Positions 7,824-16,771 of a stretch of DNA of 64,000 nucleotides are shown one piece after another (the first letter of the stretch is position 1; each line of letters begins with the position of its first letter). The notes below the pieces were generated by a model. It was not told the origin of the DNA and did not search any database. It was given only the letters and a program-made list of their open reading frames with translations. The position numbers were made by a program, and so were the translations under genes. The stretch comes from a virus. The DNA lies in the IMG/VR virus record IMGVR_UViG_3300031673_000014, positions 17,146-81,145 of that record; one strand, 5' to 3'.

Positions 7824-8677
7824 TGATGACATTGTCAATTGTCCCTACCGATCCAGTTTTAATTGAATTGATAGGCGCTCTCGGAGGAATTGGATCAAAC
7901 GGTGGTCTTAGGTATACCGAAAGGGCTGTAGAAAAACTATCCTCAAATATTGCCTGGGCTTGGCAGCAAACCGTAGGATCTAAACATGTGATCGAAAAAA
8001 AGAAACTTACTCCATTTTCTCATGCTGTATTTTCCCGAGATGATGTTGTTCATTGGTTAGAATATGGACTTAAGCCATTTGATATGAAAATGACTCACCC
8101 TTTCGGAAAGAAGTCGAGAGTTGTTAAACCCCGTAAAGGATCAGGCGGAAAGGTAATATCATCATGGACTCAGACCAGAAAAGACGGAAGTACTTATACT
8201 GTCCATGCCGGAGATCCTTATTTAATAATCCCTATGAGACATAAAACTGCAGGACAAAAGAATAAAGAGGGAGATACAACAAGCCCTAGAACATTGTCTG
8301 ATGTATATTCAAAAGTTCAAAAAGGAATGAAAGATCCTTCTTTTGAGAGAAGTTTCGTTACTACTTCTCCAAGTAAAAGCGATAAAATAGAGCCAAATTA
8401 TTGGAAAGTGGCCGTAAATAGAGCTAAATATTCTTGGGGTACAAGATTCTCATTCCCGGAAGATGATACTTTTAAAAACCTACGAGGTATGGTTGTAATG
8501 GGAGAGAAAGGGGATAGTCAGTTTATGACCTTTAGAGTTGTTTCTGTGAACTCTCCGTCAAGTGCATGGATGCACCCCGGAATTAAAGCAAGGCATAACC
8601 TTGCCAATATTCTTGAGCGAGGCCGGGAAACAATGCAGGGAGTTATTGAAGATGCTCTGCGGAGGGATTTTAGATGA
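7823..8677 (+). CDS. Head-tail joining protein (HK97 gp10-like), putative
   Basis: 284 residues, basic. 'TERAVEKLSSNIAWAWQQTV' and a C-terminal 'WMHPGIKARHNLANILERGRETMQGVIEDALRRDF' fit the gp10-like tail-completion family, which ends in a HPG[FI] motif and a long helix. It overlaps the next gene by 4 bp. It is longer than the usual ~150 residues and carries a basic insert near 90-120. Confidence 0.55.
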   Translation: MMTLSIVPTDPVLIELIGALGGIGSNGGLRYTERAVEKLSSNIAWAWQQTVGSKHVIEKKKLTPFSHAVFSRDDVVHWLEYGLKPFDMKMTHPFGKKSRVVKPRKGSGGKVISSWTQTRKDGSTYTVHAGDPYLIIPMRHKTAGQKNKEGDTTSPRTLSDVYSKVQKGMKDPSFERSFVTTSPSKSDKIEPNYWKVAVNRAKYSWGTRFSFPEDDTFKNLRGMVVMGEKGDSQFMTFRVVSVNSPSSAWMHPGIKARHNLANILERGRETMQGVIEDALRRDFR

Positions 8678-9417
8678 TCGTAGCATATAGTTATATTCCA
8701 GTAATAGAAGAGATATTAATCGAAAGACTCACGAAATTCTTAATGGAAGATTGTAAATGGGCTGATCAGTTCCCGAATTTCCCACAAGTAAGGATTTCCA
8801 ATGAGTACCCATGGGTGCCTTATATGGCTTCGGAAGAATTTTTTACTAATGGGTGGCTGGATCTTAATAAAGTATCTGAGACTCTTTTCCCGAGTGCGAC
8901 TATTGTTACAAGTGCCGATTCTAAGTCTCCACAGTTATATGTTTCAATGAAGCCGACTACATTGGAAAAAACAGAAGTCACCGCTTTTAAAGCTCAGGCT
9001 GCTTTAGATGGATATTTGATATCTCCTGCGGCTTTAACTGAGATAGATACTCATTTTGTGACAAACGATTCTTTGAATGGTGTAAACATTGTATATCAGC
9101 GACGAGATACAATAAATATTGATATTACAACCGACGATCAGACAAATATTAAGAATAGATTGTACGATTTGATCAGTCTCTTTCTTATAGGTCATGGAAA
9201 TGTAGAGCTGAAAACTGATCTTGATATTGCCATTATTGAAAGTAGTGTAAATGGATCCCGGTCTGGTGTATATAATAATGATTTTGGTAGAGTCTTGAGA
9301 GGTGCGTCAATTCAGTTCAATGTGGATTATAAAATCTCTCAAGTTTTTTATAATACTGATTCTGGATTAATTGACAGTGTTTTAATCGATCATGAAGTTT
9401 CAGTCGTTGGAGGATGA
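8674..9417 (+). CDS. Tail terminator/neck protein, putative
   Basis: 247 residues following the gp10-like gene with an ATGA overlap. Mixed alpha/beta, no motif I can assign. The position just before the sheath is where tail-terminator proteins are found. Confidence 0.45.
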   Translation: MIVAYSYIPVIEEILIERLTKFLMEDCKWADQFPNFPQVRISNEYPWVPYMASEEFFTNGWLDLNKVSETLFPSATIVTSADSKSPQLYVSMKPTTLEKTEVTAFKAQAALDGYLISPAALTEIDTHFVTNDSLNGVNIVYQRRDTINIDITTDDQTNIKNRLYDLISLFLIGHGNVELKTDLDIAIIESSVNGSRSGVYNNDFGRVLRGASIQFNVDYKISQVFYNTDSGLIDSVLIDHEVSVVGG

Positions 9418-9601
9418 ATTGAAAGAAGATAAAAAAGATCCTGTAAAGGATCTAAGAACGTATCCCGTTAAGGAGTATTTAAAAACTACTACCCGAAAGG
9501 ATGCTGTTAAAAAGATGATGATGGATCTTTTCATCGGTCAATCAAGAACGATGGAAGAATGGGCAATTGCAGACAAACATATAAATGAAGGGAGGTGCTA
9601 A
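9392..9601 (+). CDS. Small hypothetical protein (69 aa)
   Basis: The frame overlaps the preceding gene by 26 bp and ends just before the sheath gene. The product is Lys/Asp-rich ('LKEDKKDPVKDLRTYPVKEY'). No good ribosome site precedes the ATG, so translational coupling is likely. Unknown function. Confidence 0.5.
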   Translation: MKFQSLEDELKEDKKDPVKDLRTYPVKEYLKTTTRKDAVKKMMMDLFIGQSRTMEEWAIADKHINEGRC

Positions 9602-9603
9602 AA

Positions 9604-11313
9604 ATGGGCGTTAATCCTGCGACCTTTTCAAGTGCTGGTCAAATTAGTCAGCATTACATACCTGGGGCTTACTCCAGAAGAAATTTTGTTTCAAATGAGG
9701 GCGGTGGAGTTTCTGCCGGAAACATTTGTATTTTAGGTTATGCAGAACTAGGGAAACCACAAGTTTTACAGGTTTTTGATTCTGCTAATGAGGCAAGGGC
9801 GGTCTTAAGCTCAGGAGAGGGACTTGAGGGTGTTATTCAGGCTTTTGCTCCGGGCAACGATCTTACTCCTCAGCAAGTCGGGTTTATCCGAGTCAACCCC
9901 GGGACACAATCTTCTCGTGTACTTCAAAAGTCTGCCGTTGATGTTTTTACAGTAAAATCATTCTCATACGGTGTCCCAATGAACCAATTGAGATTGAAAT
10001 ATTCTGCCGGAACTGTTGTCGGATCATATAAGGTTCAAACAGAGTTCAAAGGGAATACCAGCGAGACTGACAATATTGAAAGAGATTCTTTGTCGATTCA
10101 GTATATTGGTGCCGGTTCAGCCACAACGATGACTATCAATGCGACAACTCTGGCAACCACAGTTACAGGAGGTCCGGGTTCAGAAGATTTGTCTTTAACT
10201 CTTTTAGACTTCCCGACAATAAGCGAACTTGTCCAGTACATTGATAATCAGGCTGCTTATAGCTGTTCTGTTTTAACTGATGCTCCGACTCAATTATCTT
10301 CCCAGTTAGACTATGTAACTGCTCAGAATATTTTGACGGCTGCATATTCAGCAAAATCAGACTACCAAGCAGTTTACGAGGCTCTTGTTGCTGATGTTTA
10401 TATTGATTCTGTTGTAAAAAACGGCGTCATAAGAAATGCTCCCGATGTCGATCTGGACTATGTTTATCTCTCAGGTGCAACTTCAGGGGCTTATACAACT
10501 GCAGAGTTTACGGATTCCTTAACAGTTCTTGAACAAGAAGATGTTCAATTAATAGCTACTCCGTCAACACTAGAGTCTGTACATATCTTGATGAAAAATC
10601 ATTGTGTGATTATGAACTCTGTTGAAGGTAGGAGAGAAAGACAGTTCTATGTCGGTGGTGCTTTAGGGGAAGATGAAACGGCGGTAGCTGCAAGGGCTGT
10701 TGTTCTTAATTCTTCTTTTGGGTCTCTTTGTTCTCCCGGGTATTACCAGTTTAACGATTCAGGAATAGAAACTTTATATGCTCCGTCTTATTATGCTTGT
10801 AAACAGGTTGGTATGGTATCAGCTCTATCTCTGAACAATCCCACAACTTCAAAGGCAGTTAATGTTACGAAATGGGAAAAAGACTATACAAGAGCTAATA
10901 TGAACACTCTTATTAAAGCCGGTGTTTTGATTGGCGGTAAAGATCAGGACGGATCTTATATCACTATAAGATCGATTACAACTTACCAGGGATCTCTTTT
11001 ACAGCAAAATGAAGCTTCCATTATGAGAGAATCTCTTTATCAAAGTGCTGATCTTAGAAGAAGACTTGAAAAAGCTTTGATTGGTACTCCAAATGTTGGT
11101 CAGGCTCAGTTGGCTACTGTTGACTCAATTTTCGAGAGAACTATTCAAGATTGGAAGGGGCAGGGAATAATCGTTGCAAACGGCGGTATACTTTATTCTG
11201 GGTATACTCGTAAAATTGTTGCAGATCAGATTGTTGTTGAATATAACACGTGGAATACAGCGCCTACAAACTTTGTATTCGTAACTCATAACATTTCACT
11301 GTTGGTACAGTAA
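9604..11313 (+). CDS. Tail sheath protein
   Basis: 569 residues. The ATG at 9604 follows GGGAGGTGCTAAAA, which decides the start over an in-frame GTG at 9595. The opening 'FSSAGQISQHYIPGAYSRRNFV' and the C-terminal 'VTKWEKDYTRANMNTLIKAGVL' to 'SLLVQ' are typical of contractile sheath proteins, and the next gene is tube-like. It defines the phage as a myovirus. Confidence 0.85.
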   Translation: MGVNPATFSSAGQISQHYIPGAYSRRNFVSNEGGGVSAGNICILGYAELGKPQVLQVFDSANEARAVLSSGEGLEGVIQAFAPGNDLTPQQVGFIRVNPGTQSSRVLQKSAVDVFTVKSFSYGVPMNQLRLKYSAGTVVGSYKVQTEFKGNTSETDNIERDSLSIQYIGAGSATTMTINATTLATTVTGGPGSEDLSLTLLDFPTISELVQYIDNQAAYSCSVLTDAPTQLSSQLDYVTAQNILTAAYSAKSDYQAVYEALVADVYIDSVVKNGVIRNAPDVDLDYVYLSGATSGAYTTAEFTDSLTVLEQEDVQLIATPSTLESVHILMKNHCVIMNSVEGRRERQFYVGGALGEDETAVAARAVVLNSSFGSLCSPGYYQFNDSGIETLYAPSYYACKQVGMVSALSLNNPTTSKAVNVTKWEKDYTRANMNTLIKAGVLIGGKDQDGSYITIRSITTYQGSLLQQNEASIMRESLYQSADLRRRLEKALIGTPNVGQAQLATVDSIFERTIQDWKGQGIIVANGGILYSGYTRKIVADQIVVEYNTWNTAPTNFVFVTHNISLLVQ

Positions 11314-11324
11314 GGAGGTAGGAA

Positions 11325-11810
11325 ATGCCATTACCAAACGCGAGCGAAAAATTAATCCAACAGGGATCGTTTTGTAACGTTGTAATTTATGATGCAACGG
11401 CAAACCGGCAGACATTAGGATTAGTACAAAATGCTTCTTTTAATGAGGACTTCAACGTTGTAACTGCTCAGGTAATAGGATTCTTTGGTCCAGTTTCTCT
11501 GGATTCTCAGAACTATTCTTGTACGTTGACGTTGGGAACTTATGTTGCATTAAGGCCTAGAGAAGATATTGTAATTCCATACCTTGACGGAGGGGAGACA
11601 ACTATTCAGAAATTGTTGAAAACGAGATCTGAAATAGCTCTTACCGGAAAAGGGACGGTTCTTAGTCAGATAGACTTTGTTGATCTTCAGGCTGGAGTAG
11701 TATACAATTCCTTTAACCAGTGTGTAATATCCACAAACGGTGTTACTATTGGGGTTGCTGCTTATGTAACAGCAAATATTCAACTAATGTGTATCGAAAG
11801 AACACTATAG
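11325..11810 (+). CDS. Tail tube protein
   Basis: 161 residues directly after the sheath with ribosome site AAGGAGG. Beta-rich with the pattern of contractile-tail tube proteins ('VQNASFNEDFNVVTAQVIGFFGPVSLDSQNY'-like central strands). Sheath-tube-chaperone-tape measure order is the standard arrangement. Confidence 0.75.
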   Translation: MPLPNASEKLIQQGSFCNVVIYDATANRQTLGLVQNASFNEDFNVVTAQVIGFFGPVSLDSQNYSCTLTLGTYVALRPREDIVIPYLDGGETTIQKLLKTRSEIALTGKGTVLSQIDFVDLQAGVVYNSFNQCVISTNGVTIGVAAYVTANIQLMCIERTL

Positions 11811-11819
11811 GAGTAGTTA

Positions 11820-12206
11820 ATGTTTGAAGAGAATACCATTGTAGGTAAAATTGCAAAGGGGGAATTCCCGGAAGAAAGTGTTAAAACTAAATACGGTGAA
11901 TTTGTAATAAAATTTCCTTCAGGAGAAGATTTCATGATCATTTCCAGAAAGAAAGCGACTTATTTTGGCGGGCTTCCCATTAATTCGTTTGATATCAGAG
12001 TACAAAACGTGGCTGAGAGGGATGCAACTCTCTCAGTCATTATTAATCAATATCCTGAAAAATTCCCCGAGAAGTGGGAAGGGGACGGTTTTATAAACTT
12101 CCCGGATGAGGAGGTGAAGAACACCATTTATAAGGCGTTCAATACCTTTTACAGTAAAACTCAGGACCGAATATCAGGAAGGGGTCGAGGAAAAGATAAA
12201 GAATGA
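11820..12206 (+). CDS. Tail assembly chaperone, first frame
   Basis: 128 residues located between tube and tape measure, where chaperones analogous to lambda gpG/gpGT lie. Ribosome site is AGGAGTAGTTA. The end of this frame (12118-12206) is overlapped by an open second frame that continues into the next gene, suggesting programmed frameshifting. Confidence 0.65.
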   Translation: MFEENTIVGKIAKGEFPEESVKTKYGEFVIKFPSGEDFMIISRKKATYFGGLPINSFDIRVQNVAERDATLSVIINQYPEKFPEKWEGDGFINFPDEEVKNTIYKAFNTFYSKTQDRISGRGRGKDKE

Positions 12207-12237
12207 GGATCCAGAATTAACAGTTAGAATCTGGTAT

Positions 12238-12495
12238 ATGGATCGTTATTCACTTACTCCATTCGACAAAAGGTATTTAAAACTACCCTATGAATGGATG
12301 GAGTATTCTTATCTTAGATTTATGAGTAAAAATGGCTTTGAAGAAATTCGAGATTATCATCTTAAAACGATGTTTGAAGCTGAAAAAAACAAAAAGTACG
12401 ACGAAGAGTTGAAAGAGCAAATGGAACAGTATGGTGATGGATTTAGTCCGGCCATGATGGAAGACGTTATGAAAGCTTTTAAGGATGCAAAATGA
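12238..12495 (+). CDS. Tail assembly chaperone, second frame (likely frameshift product)
   Basis: 85 residues from the ATG, but no Shine-Dalgarno is present upstream (AATCTGGTAT). The frame is open back to 12118 and reads 'YQEGVEEKIKNEDPEL' before the ATG, a plausible protein. It lies in the +1 (or -2) frame relative to the preceding gene. A run AAGGGGT at 12179-12185 is a candidate slip site. The most economical reading is a frameshifted fusion product, as in many tail chaperones. Confidence 0.6.
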   Translation: MDRYSLTPFDKRYLKLPYEWMEYSYLRFMSKNGFEEIRDYHLKTMFEAEKNKKYDEELKEQMEQYGDGFSPAMMEDVMKAFKDAK

Positions 12496-14306
12496 TTGAA
12501 ACGGGAACGATAATAACGGTTCAAGACAATGCCAGCGCTAGTGCGAAGAGAATATCTGAAGAACTTCAGGGCGTTGCTAGAAGTGCTGATAACGTCAACT
12601 CTTCTTTTGATTCGAGAGTCTTAGACGAATATGATAAAAAGCTTACCCAGATAGGGGAAAACTTTTCTAAACTTCAACAAAAACAGCAAAATGTAAACAG
12701 AATGCAAGTGCAGAGAGGACATCAAATACAAGGGATGACTTCTTCTGCAGTGTCTACCTTAACACAGGCCGGAAGGGGAGATGTCGGAGGGGCTACTGAT
12801 ACTGCCGGGAAGGGCTTATCTGGTCTTGCTTCTCTTATGGGCGGCTCAGGAGCTTTACTTGCAGGAATGGCGGTTGCCGGTGTCGCGGTTGCCGGAACAA
12901 ACGCTTTAGCCAACCAATATGAACCAAGAAGCGGACCGGCTACAAAACTGGCCGGGTTACAGGGTGATTTTGGAACCGACATGGAAGCCAATACGAAGGC
13001 TTTGCGTGAAGCAATGGCTTCTACCGTAGAATCAGTGTCTAAATTCGGTATTACGTTTGAAGAAGGAGCCAAAGCTCAAGAGGCATTCTTAATGGCCGGT
13101 GGTACTGATTTTCCGGGAAGTCGTGCCGGTGATTATGCTATGGCTGGAAGGGGCTCAATAGGGCAATTGTCTGCTACTTCGGGTTTATTCCAAAGATATG
13201 GACAGACAGGAGTATTAGATACTGCAGAAAAATTAAGAAAGTCCCAGGGTTTAGAGGTTGCTCAATACGGGGAACTTTTAACAGGAATAGAAAGTGCTTT
13301 TACTTCTGCCCTTTCCCGGGGTGTAATCAGAGATCCTAACGATATAGCAATAACTCAGGCTTTTATGGCAAGGGGCGGAGAAACATTTCAGGGTGCTTTA
13401 GGTGCTCAGAAAGTTGCTGGTATGGATCAGGCAACCGCTAATGCCGGGAATCTGCAAAGTCAAGAAGATATCTTTTTATATAGAGCAGGTCAAAAACTTA
13501 AAGCCAATAAAAGTGGTGGTTTAATAGAAACTCAAATGTTACTTGAACAAGGGCTTTCTCCTGAGTTATTAAATAACTTATTCGGGGAATATGAAGCTTA
13601 TGGCTATGGCGAAACAGAGCAAATAAAGAAACTTCAATCTGCTTTTGGTCTTAGTGTTACCGATGCCAGCAAGATATACGGTATGGATCGAGCAAACATG
13701 ACTCAAAATGATCTTGATAACTATACCGGAGTAAAATCAGGAACCGGACAAACAATAGAAACACAATATACTGAGAATATAGAGAACCTAAGACAAACTA
13801 TTGCCGGGGAAATGGGAGCTGTTGCTTTTGATATAAGGGCGAAATTTGTAGAAGGTGGCACAGAGCTTTTAGATAAATTTAAATCGTGGTTTTCTGAACT
13901 TGGAGATTCAAAAACTGCCGAGGCAATTCATACCAGAACAATTGTTGCTTCTTCTATTCAAATAAATGAAAACATGGCTACCGATACTTTTGGGGCTGAG
14001 GTATATTTGCCAGCGGTAAATATGGGAAAATCAAGGGCTGGGTACTCGGAGCTTGTTACAAAAATAGATGAAGCTAGGGCAGATGGAGCGACAGAAGCAC
14101 AGCTTTCCGGAATAACCGGAAGATATATGGAATATACTAAAAAAGACTCTGTTGGAGGCGTAGACATTGCCCCTACAGAGCTTGCAGTTCTTAATATGAT
14201 GATCGATGCTATTACCGCTTCTAATCAAAAAGTAATAGAGGCTATAAACAGCCCTATGCAAGTTTACGGCAGAACTAGAGGCGTTGACCTGGGAGAAACT
14301 CCGTAA
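12492..14306 (+). CDS. Tail tape measure protein
   Basis: 604 residues. N-terminal helical/coiled-coil part (about 1-80), a Gly/Ala hydrophobic region around residues 95-145 ('SLMGGSGALLAGMAVAGVAVAG') and a long helical remainder. Position after the chaperones supports the call. At roughly 1.5 angstrom per residue the tail would be short, near 90 nm. This is an inference. Confidence 0.75.
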   Translation: MIETGTIITVQDNASASAKRISEELQGVARSADNVNSSFDSRVLDEYDKKLTQIGENFSKLQQKQQNVNRMQVQRGHQIQGMTSSAVSTLTQAGRGDVGGATDTAGKGLSGLASLMGGSGALLAGMAVAGVAVAGTNALANQYEPRSGPATKLAGLQGDFGTDMEANTKALREAMASTVESVSKFGITFEEGAKAQEAFLMAGGTDFPGSRAGDYAMAGRGSIGQLSATSGLFQRYGQTGVLDTAEKLRKSQGLEVAQYGELLTGIESAFTSALSRGVIRDPNDIAITQAFMARGGETFQGALGAQKVAGMDQATANAGNLQSQEDIFLYRAGQKLKANKSGGLIETQMLLEQGLSPELLNNLFGEYEAYGYGETEQIKKLQSAFGLSVTDASKIYGMDRANMTQNDLDNYTGVKSGTGQTIETQYTENIENLRQTIAGEMGAVAFDIRAKFVEGGTELLDKFKSWFSELGDSKTAEAIHTRTIVASSIQINENMATDTFGAEVYLPAVNMGKSRAGYSELVTKIDEARADGATEAQLSGITGRYMEYTKKDSVGGVDIAPTELAVLNMMIDAITASNQKVIEAINSPMQVYGRTRGVDLGETP

Positions 14307-15763
14307 TGAATAACACGTATTACAGAAATCCCGAGTGGATTGTAAAAGTACAAAGACCTGATTATACAAAATCGACAATAACCTATAAGACTGTCCCGGA
14401 GTGGTCTCAAACTGGGTACCAAGTTTCTAAAGTGGAATTCTCATCATCTTTAGACAAAACTAATTATCTATACGGAAACACTGATTTAATCGGATATGAA
14501 TATGAAGAATCAATAGGCAGTCCTGGAAACCCGTTTTCATTGACGCTTGTGCCTATCGAAGATAAAAAAGGACATACCTGGAAAGATAAAATAAAAGCCA
14601 GAGATGTTGTTTCAATTATAGAATTCGGGAAAGTACGATATATAGGAATTGTAAAATCAACCGGCTATTCTTCATCAATGGATAATAACGGCAACCCGAT
14701 AAGGTCAATTGTTATATCAGGGGAATCGTTAGGGGGGATGATAAGCAGTTTTAATTTGCCGATGAACTTATATCTTTGGTATAATGTCGGAGCTGATGCT
14801 GCAAACCGAAAACTTTTTGAAGACCTAAATTCAGTTGCTGCAAAAGGTCAATCTATAGGTGAAGTTTTTAGGAAAATAAAAGAAGATTTTTTTGAAGTTG
14901 TATTTGGCGCTGATTTTGGGGGATTTATAGCCGTACTAGATGCGTATTTTTCTCTTGATATTGATAAATTGGAAGCTTACTATCCGATGAACTTGAAACC
15001 ATTCCAGATCGATACTAATAATTTATGGGAAATATTCAGGCAGATTGCGCCTACTCCCATATATGAACTGTTTGGAAGATTTGAGAAAGATAAATACCGT
15101 CTAATATGCCGGGAAACTCCGTTTGATACTCAAGATTGGAATAAGCTAAAGAGAACAGAAATAAATACATTATATTTAATAAGTCAAAACTTGAGTGATT
15201 CAGACGGCCAAGTCTATACTCATTATTTTTCACAGATGCCAAATTCTGCATTAACCGAGGCAGAAATTTGGGTAAATAGTTCCTTGAGTGAGATATCTGT
15301 TTTCGACAAAGATAAACTTCCTATTTACGGTTACAACCAATTAAAGGCGACATTTCCATTTTTTGATTTAGATAAAGGAAGGGCAGAATCTTCTATAAAC
15401 TTTTTGAAAAACAATTCTGCAAGAATGTATGCATGGTATAAAAATAATGTCGATTTTCTTTCTGGTAAAATTGAGATGATGACCGTACCAGATAAAGAGA
15501 ATAATTATATTTCTATTGGAGAACGGATATCCCATTTCCAAGGATCAAACAATTCGATTGAATTTTATGTGGAAGCGGTTAAAAGAAAGATGGATTATCC
15601 CGGGACAATGACATCGGAATACTCTGTTACACGAGGGTATGAGTACGGGTATGCGTCGGTAACGGTTGAAGGCGTAACTTTGAGCACACCCCAGGTAAAA
15701 AGGATTTCCCAACAAGGTAGAAAGATGATACAATCTGAGAAAGATATAACAGGAGGGAGATAA
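14306..15763 (+). CDS. Baseplate hub protein, putative
   Basis: 485 residues. It follows the tape measure with a 1-bp overlap and precedes a gpV-like spike gene, the place of the gp27/gpD-like hub. The N-terminal beta-rich part includes 'ARDVVSIIEFGKVRYIGIV', similar to hub beta-barrels. Confidence 0.6.
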   Translation: MNNTYYRNPEWIVKVQRPDYTKSTITYKTVPEWSQTGYQVSKVEFSSSLDKTNYLYGNTDLIGYEYEESIGSPGNPFSLTLVPIEDKKGHTWKDKIKARDVVSIIEFGKVRYIGIVKSTGYSSSMDNNGNPIRSIVISGESLGGMISSFNLPMNLYLWYNVGADAANRKLFEDLNSVAAKGQSIGEVFRKIKEDFFEVVFGADFGGFIAVLDAYFSLDIDKLEAYYPMNLKPFQIDTNNLWEIFRQIAPTPIYELFGRFEKDKYRLICRETPFDTQDWNKLKRTEINTLYLISQNLSDSDGQVYTHYFSQMPNSALTEAEIWVNSSLSEISVFDKDKLPIYGYNQLKATFPFFDLDKGRAESSINFLKNNSARMYAWYKNNVDFLSGKIEMMTVPDKENNYISIGERISHFQGSNNSIEFYVEAVKRKMDYPGTMTSEYSVTRGYEYGYASVTVEGVTLSTPQVKRISQQGRKMIQSEKDITGGR

Positions 15764-16378
15764 TTGAAAGTATTAAAATTTAATAATTCGCCCCGCCCGA
15801 TCAATCAAACCAATTCAAGATCTTCATTTTTTTCAAAATCACTATCGGTAACATATGGAAGTATAGATAGTAATAATACCGACAGTACTTGTAATGTTCT
15901 TTTAAAGAGTGGATTCGTAGCTACAAATATCAGACTTTTATCAACGGTATTTCCTTCAAAAGATCCGACTTATGGCGGTGTTAATTATCCTCAAATAGAA
16001 GCTGAGGTTTTAATCATTCATCCTGAAGGAGACTTGAGTTCGGGGTTTATAATTCCTTCTCCTCTCGATGTAAGAGATGATACCGTTAAAACTGACCTAT
16101 TTGATCAGGGAGACATAACGTTGCTCCCTGGGGGCTGGAAACATCTATATGATAAAGAAACTGGCAAAGCACAATTCTTACATGGAGACTTTTTTAGTCT
16201 TATAGCAGATCCCGATACTGAAAAGGTTACTTTTGTGGATTTTAAACAAAATAAAATCACGACTGATACCAATGGAATGCTTTTGGAAGATCTAAATGGA
16301 AACACCATAAGCATGGAAGCGGCAACTCCGACAACAAAAAAAGTCTTAATAAATGGTAATTTGGAGATATTACAGTAA
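15764..16378 (+). CDS. Baseplate spike protein (gpV-like), putative
   Basis: 204 residues from a TTG start supported by AGGAGGGAGATAA. A basic N-terminal part is followed by an OB-fold-like section and a C-terminal repetitive beta region ('TDTNGMLLEDLNGNTISMEA') expected for a spike beta-helix. Immediately downstream of the hub. Confidence 0.6.
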   Translation: MKVLKFNNSPRPINQTNSRSSFFSKSLSVTYGSIDSNNTDSTCNVLLKSGFVATNIRLLSTVFPSKDPTYGGVNYPQIEAEVLIIHPEGDLSSGFIIPSPLDVRDDTVKTDLFDQGDITLLPGGWKHLYDKETGKAQFLHGDFFSLIADPDTEKVTFVDFKQNKITTDTNGMLLEDLNGNTISMEAATPTTKKVLINGNLEILQ

Positions 16379-16770
16379 TGGCTAGAAAACTTTTAGCAGT
16401 AGAAGGATTAACAATATCTCACAGTTCAGGTTCGGCGGTTTCCGGTGGGACTTTCACTATTACAAGTGCTCCCTCTTTAAAATATGCTGTTAAAAATGTC
16501 ACTTTTAAAAAGGTATACAGAGGAACTTTAACTTTTACCTTTACCGGAGGTAGTCACTCTTCCGGGACTTCTGGTTCAGCTACAGGGGCAGGGACCATAA
16601 ATTTTACAGCTACAAAAAATAAGATTGACGGACAGTTTGTTTTAAGAGTAGAGGATACCGGGACTTTAACAGGAGTTTATATTCCCCCAAGTGTCCCACC
16701 GCCTACTGTGGCGTTTACTTCTAATGTAGAGATATCAGATGCCGGACAGTCTAAGGCTTTAGGAGAATAG
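16378..16770 (+). CDS. Small baseplate/spike-tip-like protein
   Basis: 130 residues rich in Gly, Ser and Thr, with a Pro-rich 'YIPPSVPPPTV' near residue 100. It lies between the spike and the LysM baseplate gene. PAAR-like tip proteins occur here, but no PAAR motif is visible, so the role is open. Confidence 0.45.
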   Translation: MARKLLAVEGLTISHSSGSAVSGGTFTITSAPSLKYAVKNVTFKKVYRGTLTFTFTGGSHSSGTSGSATGAGTINFTATKNKIDGQFVLRVEDTGTLTGVYIPPSVPPPTVAFTSNVEISDAGQSKALGE

Positions 16771-16771
16771 A

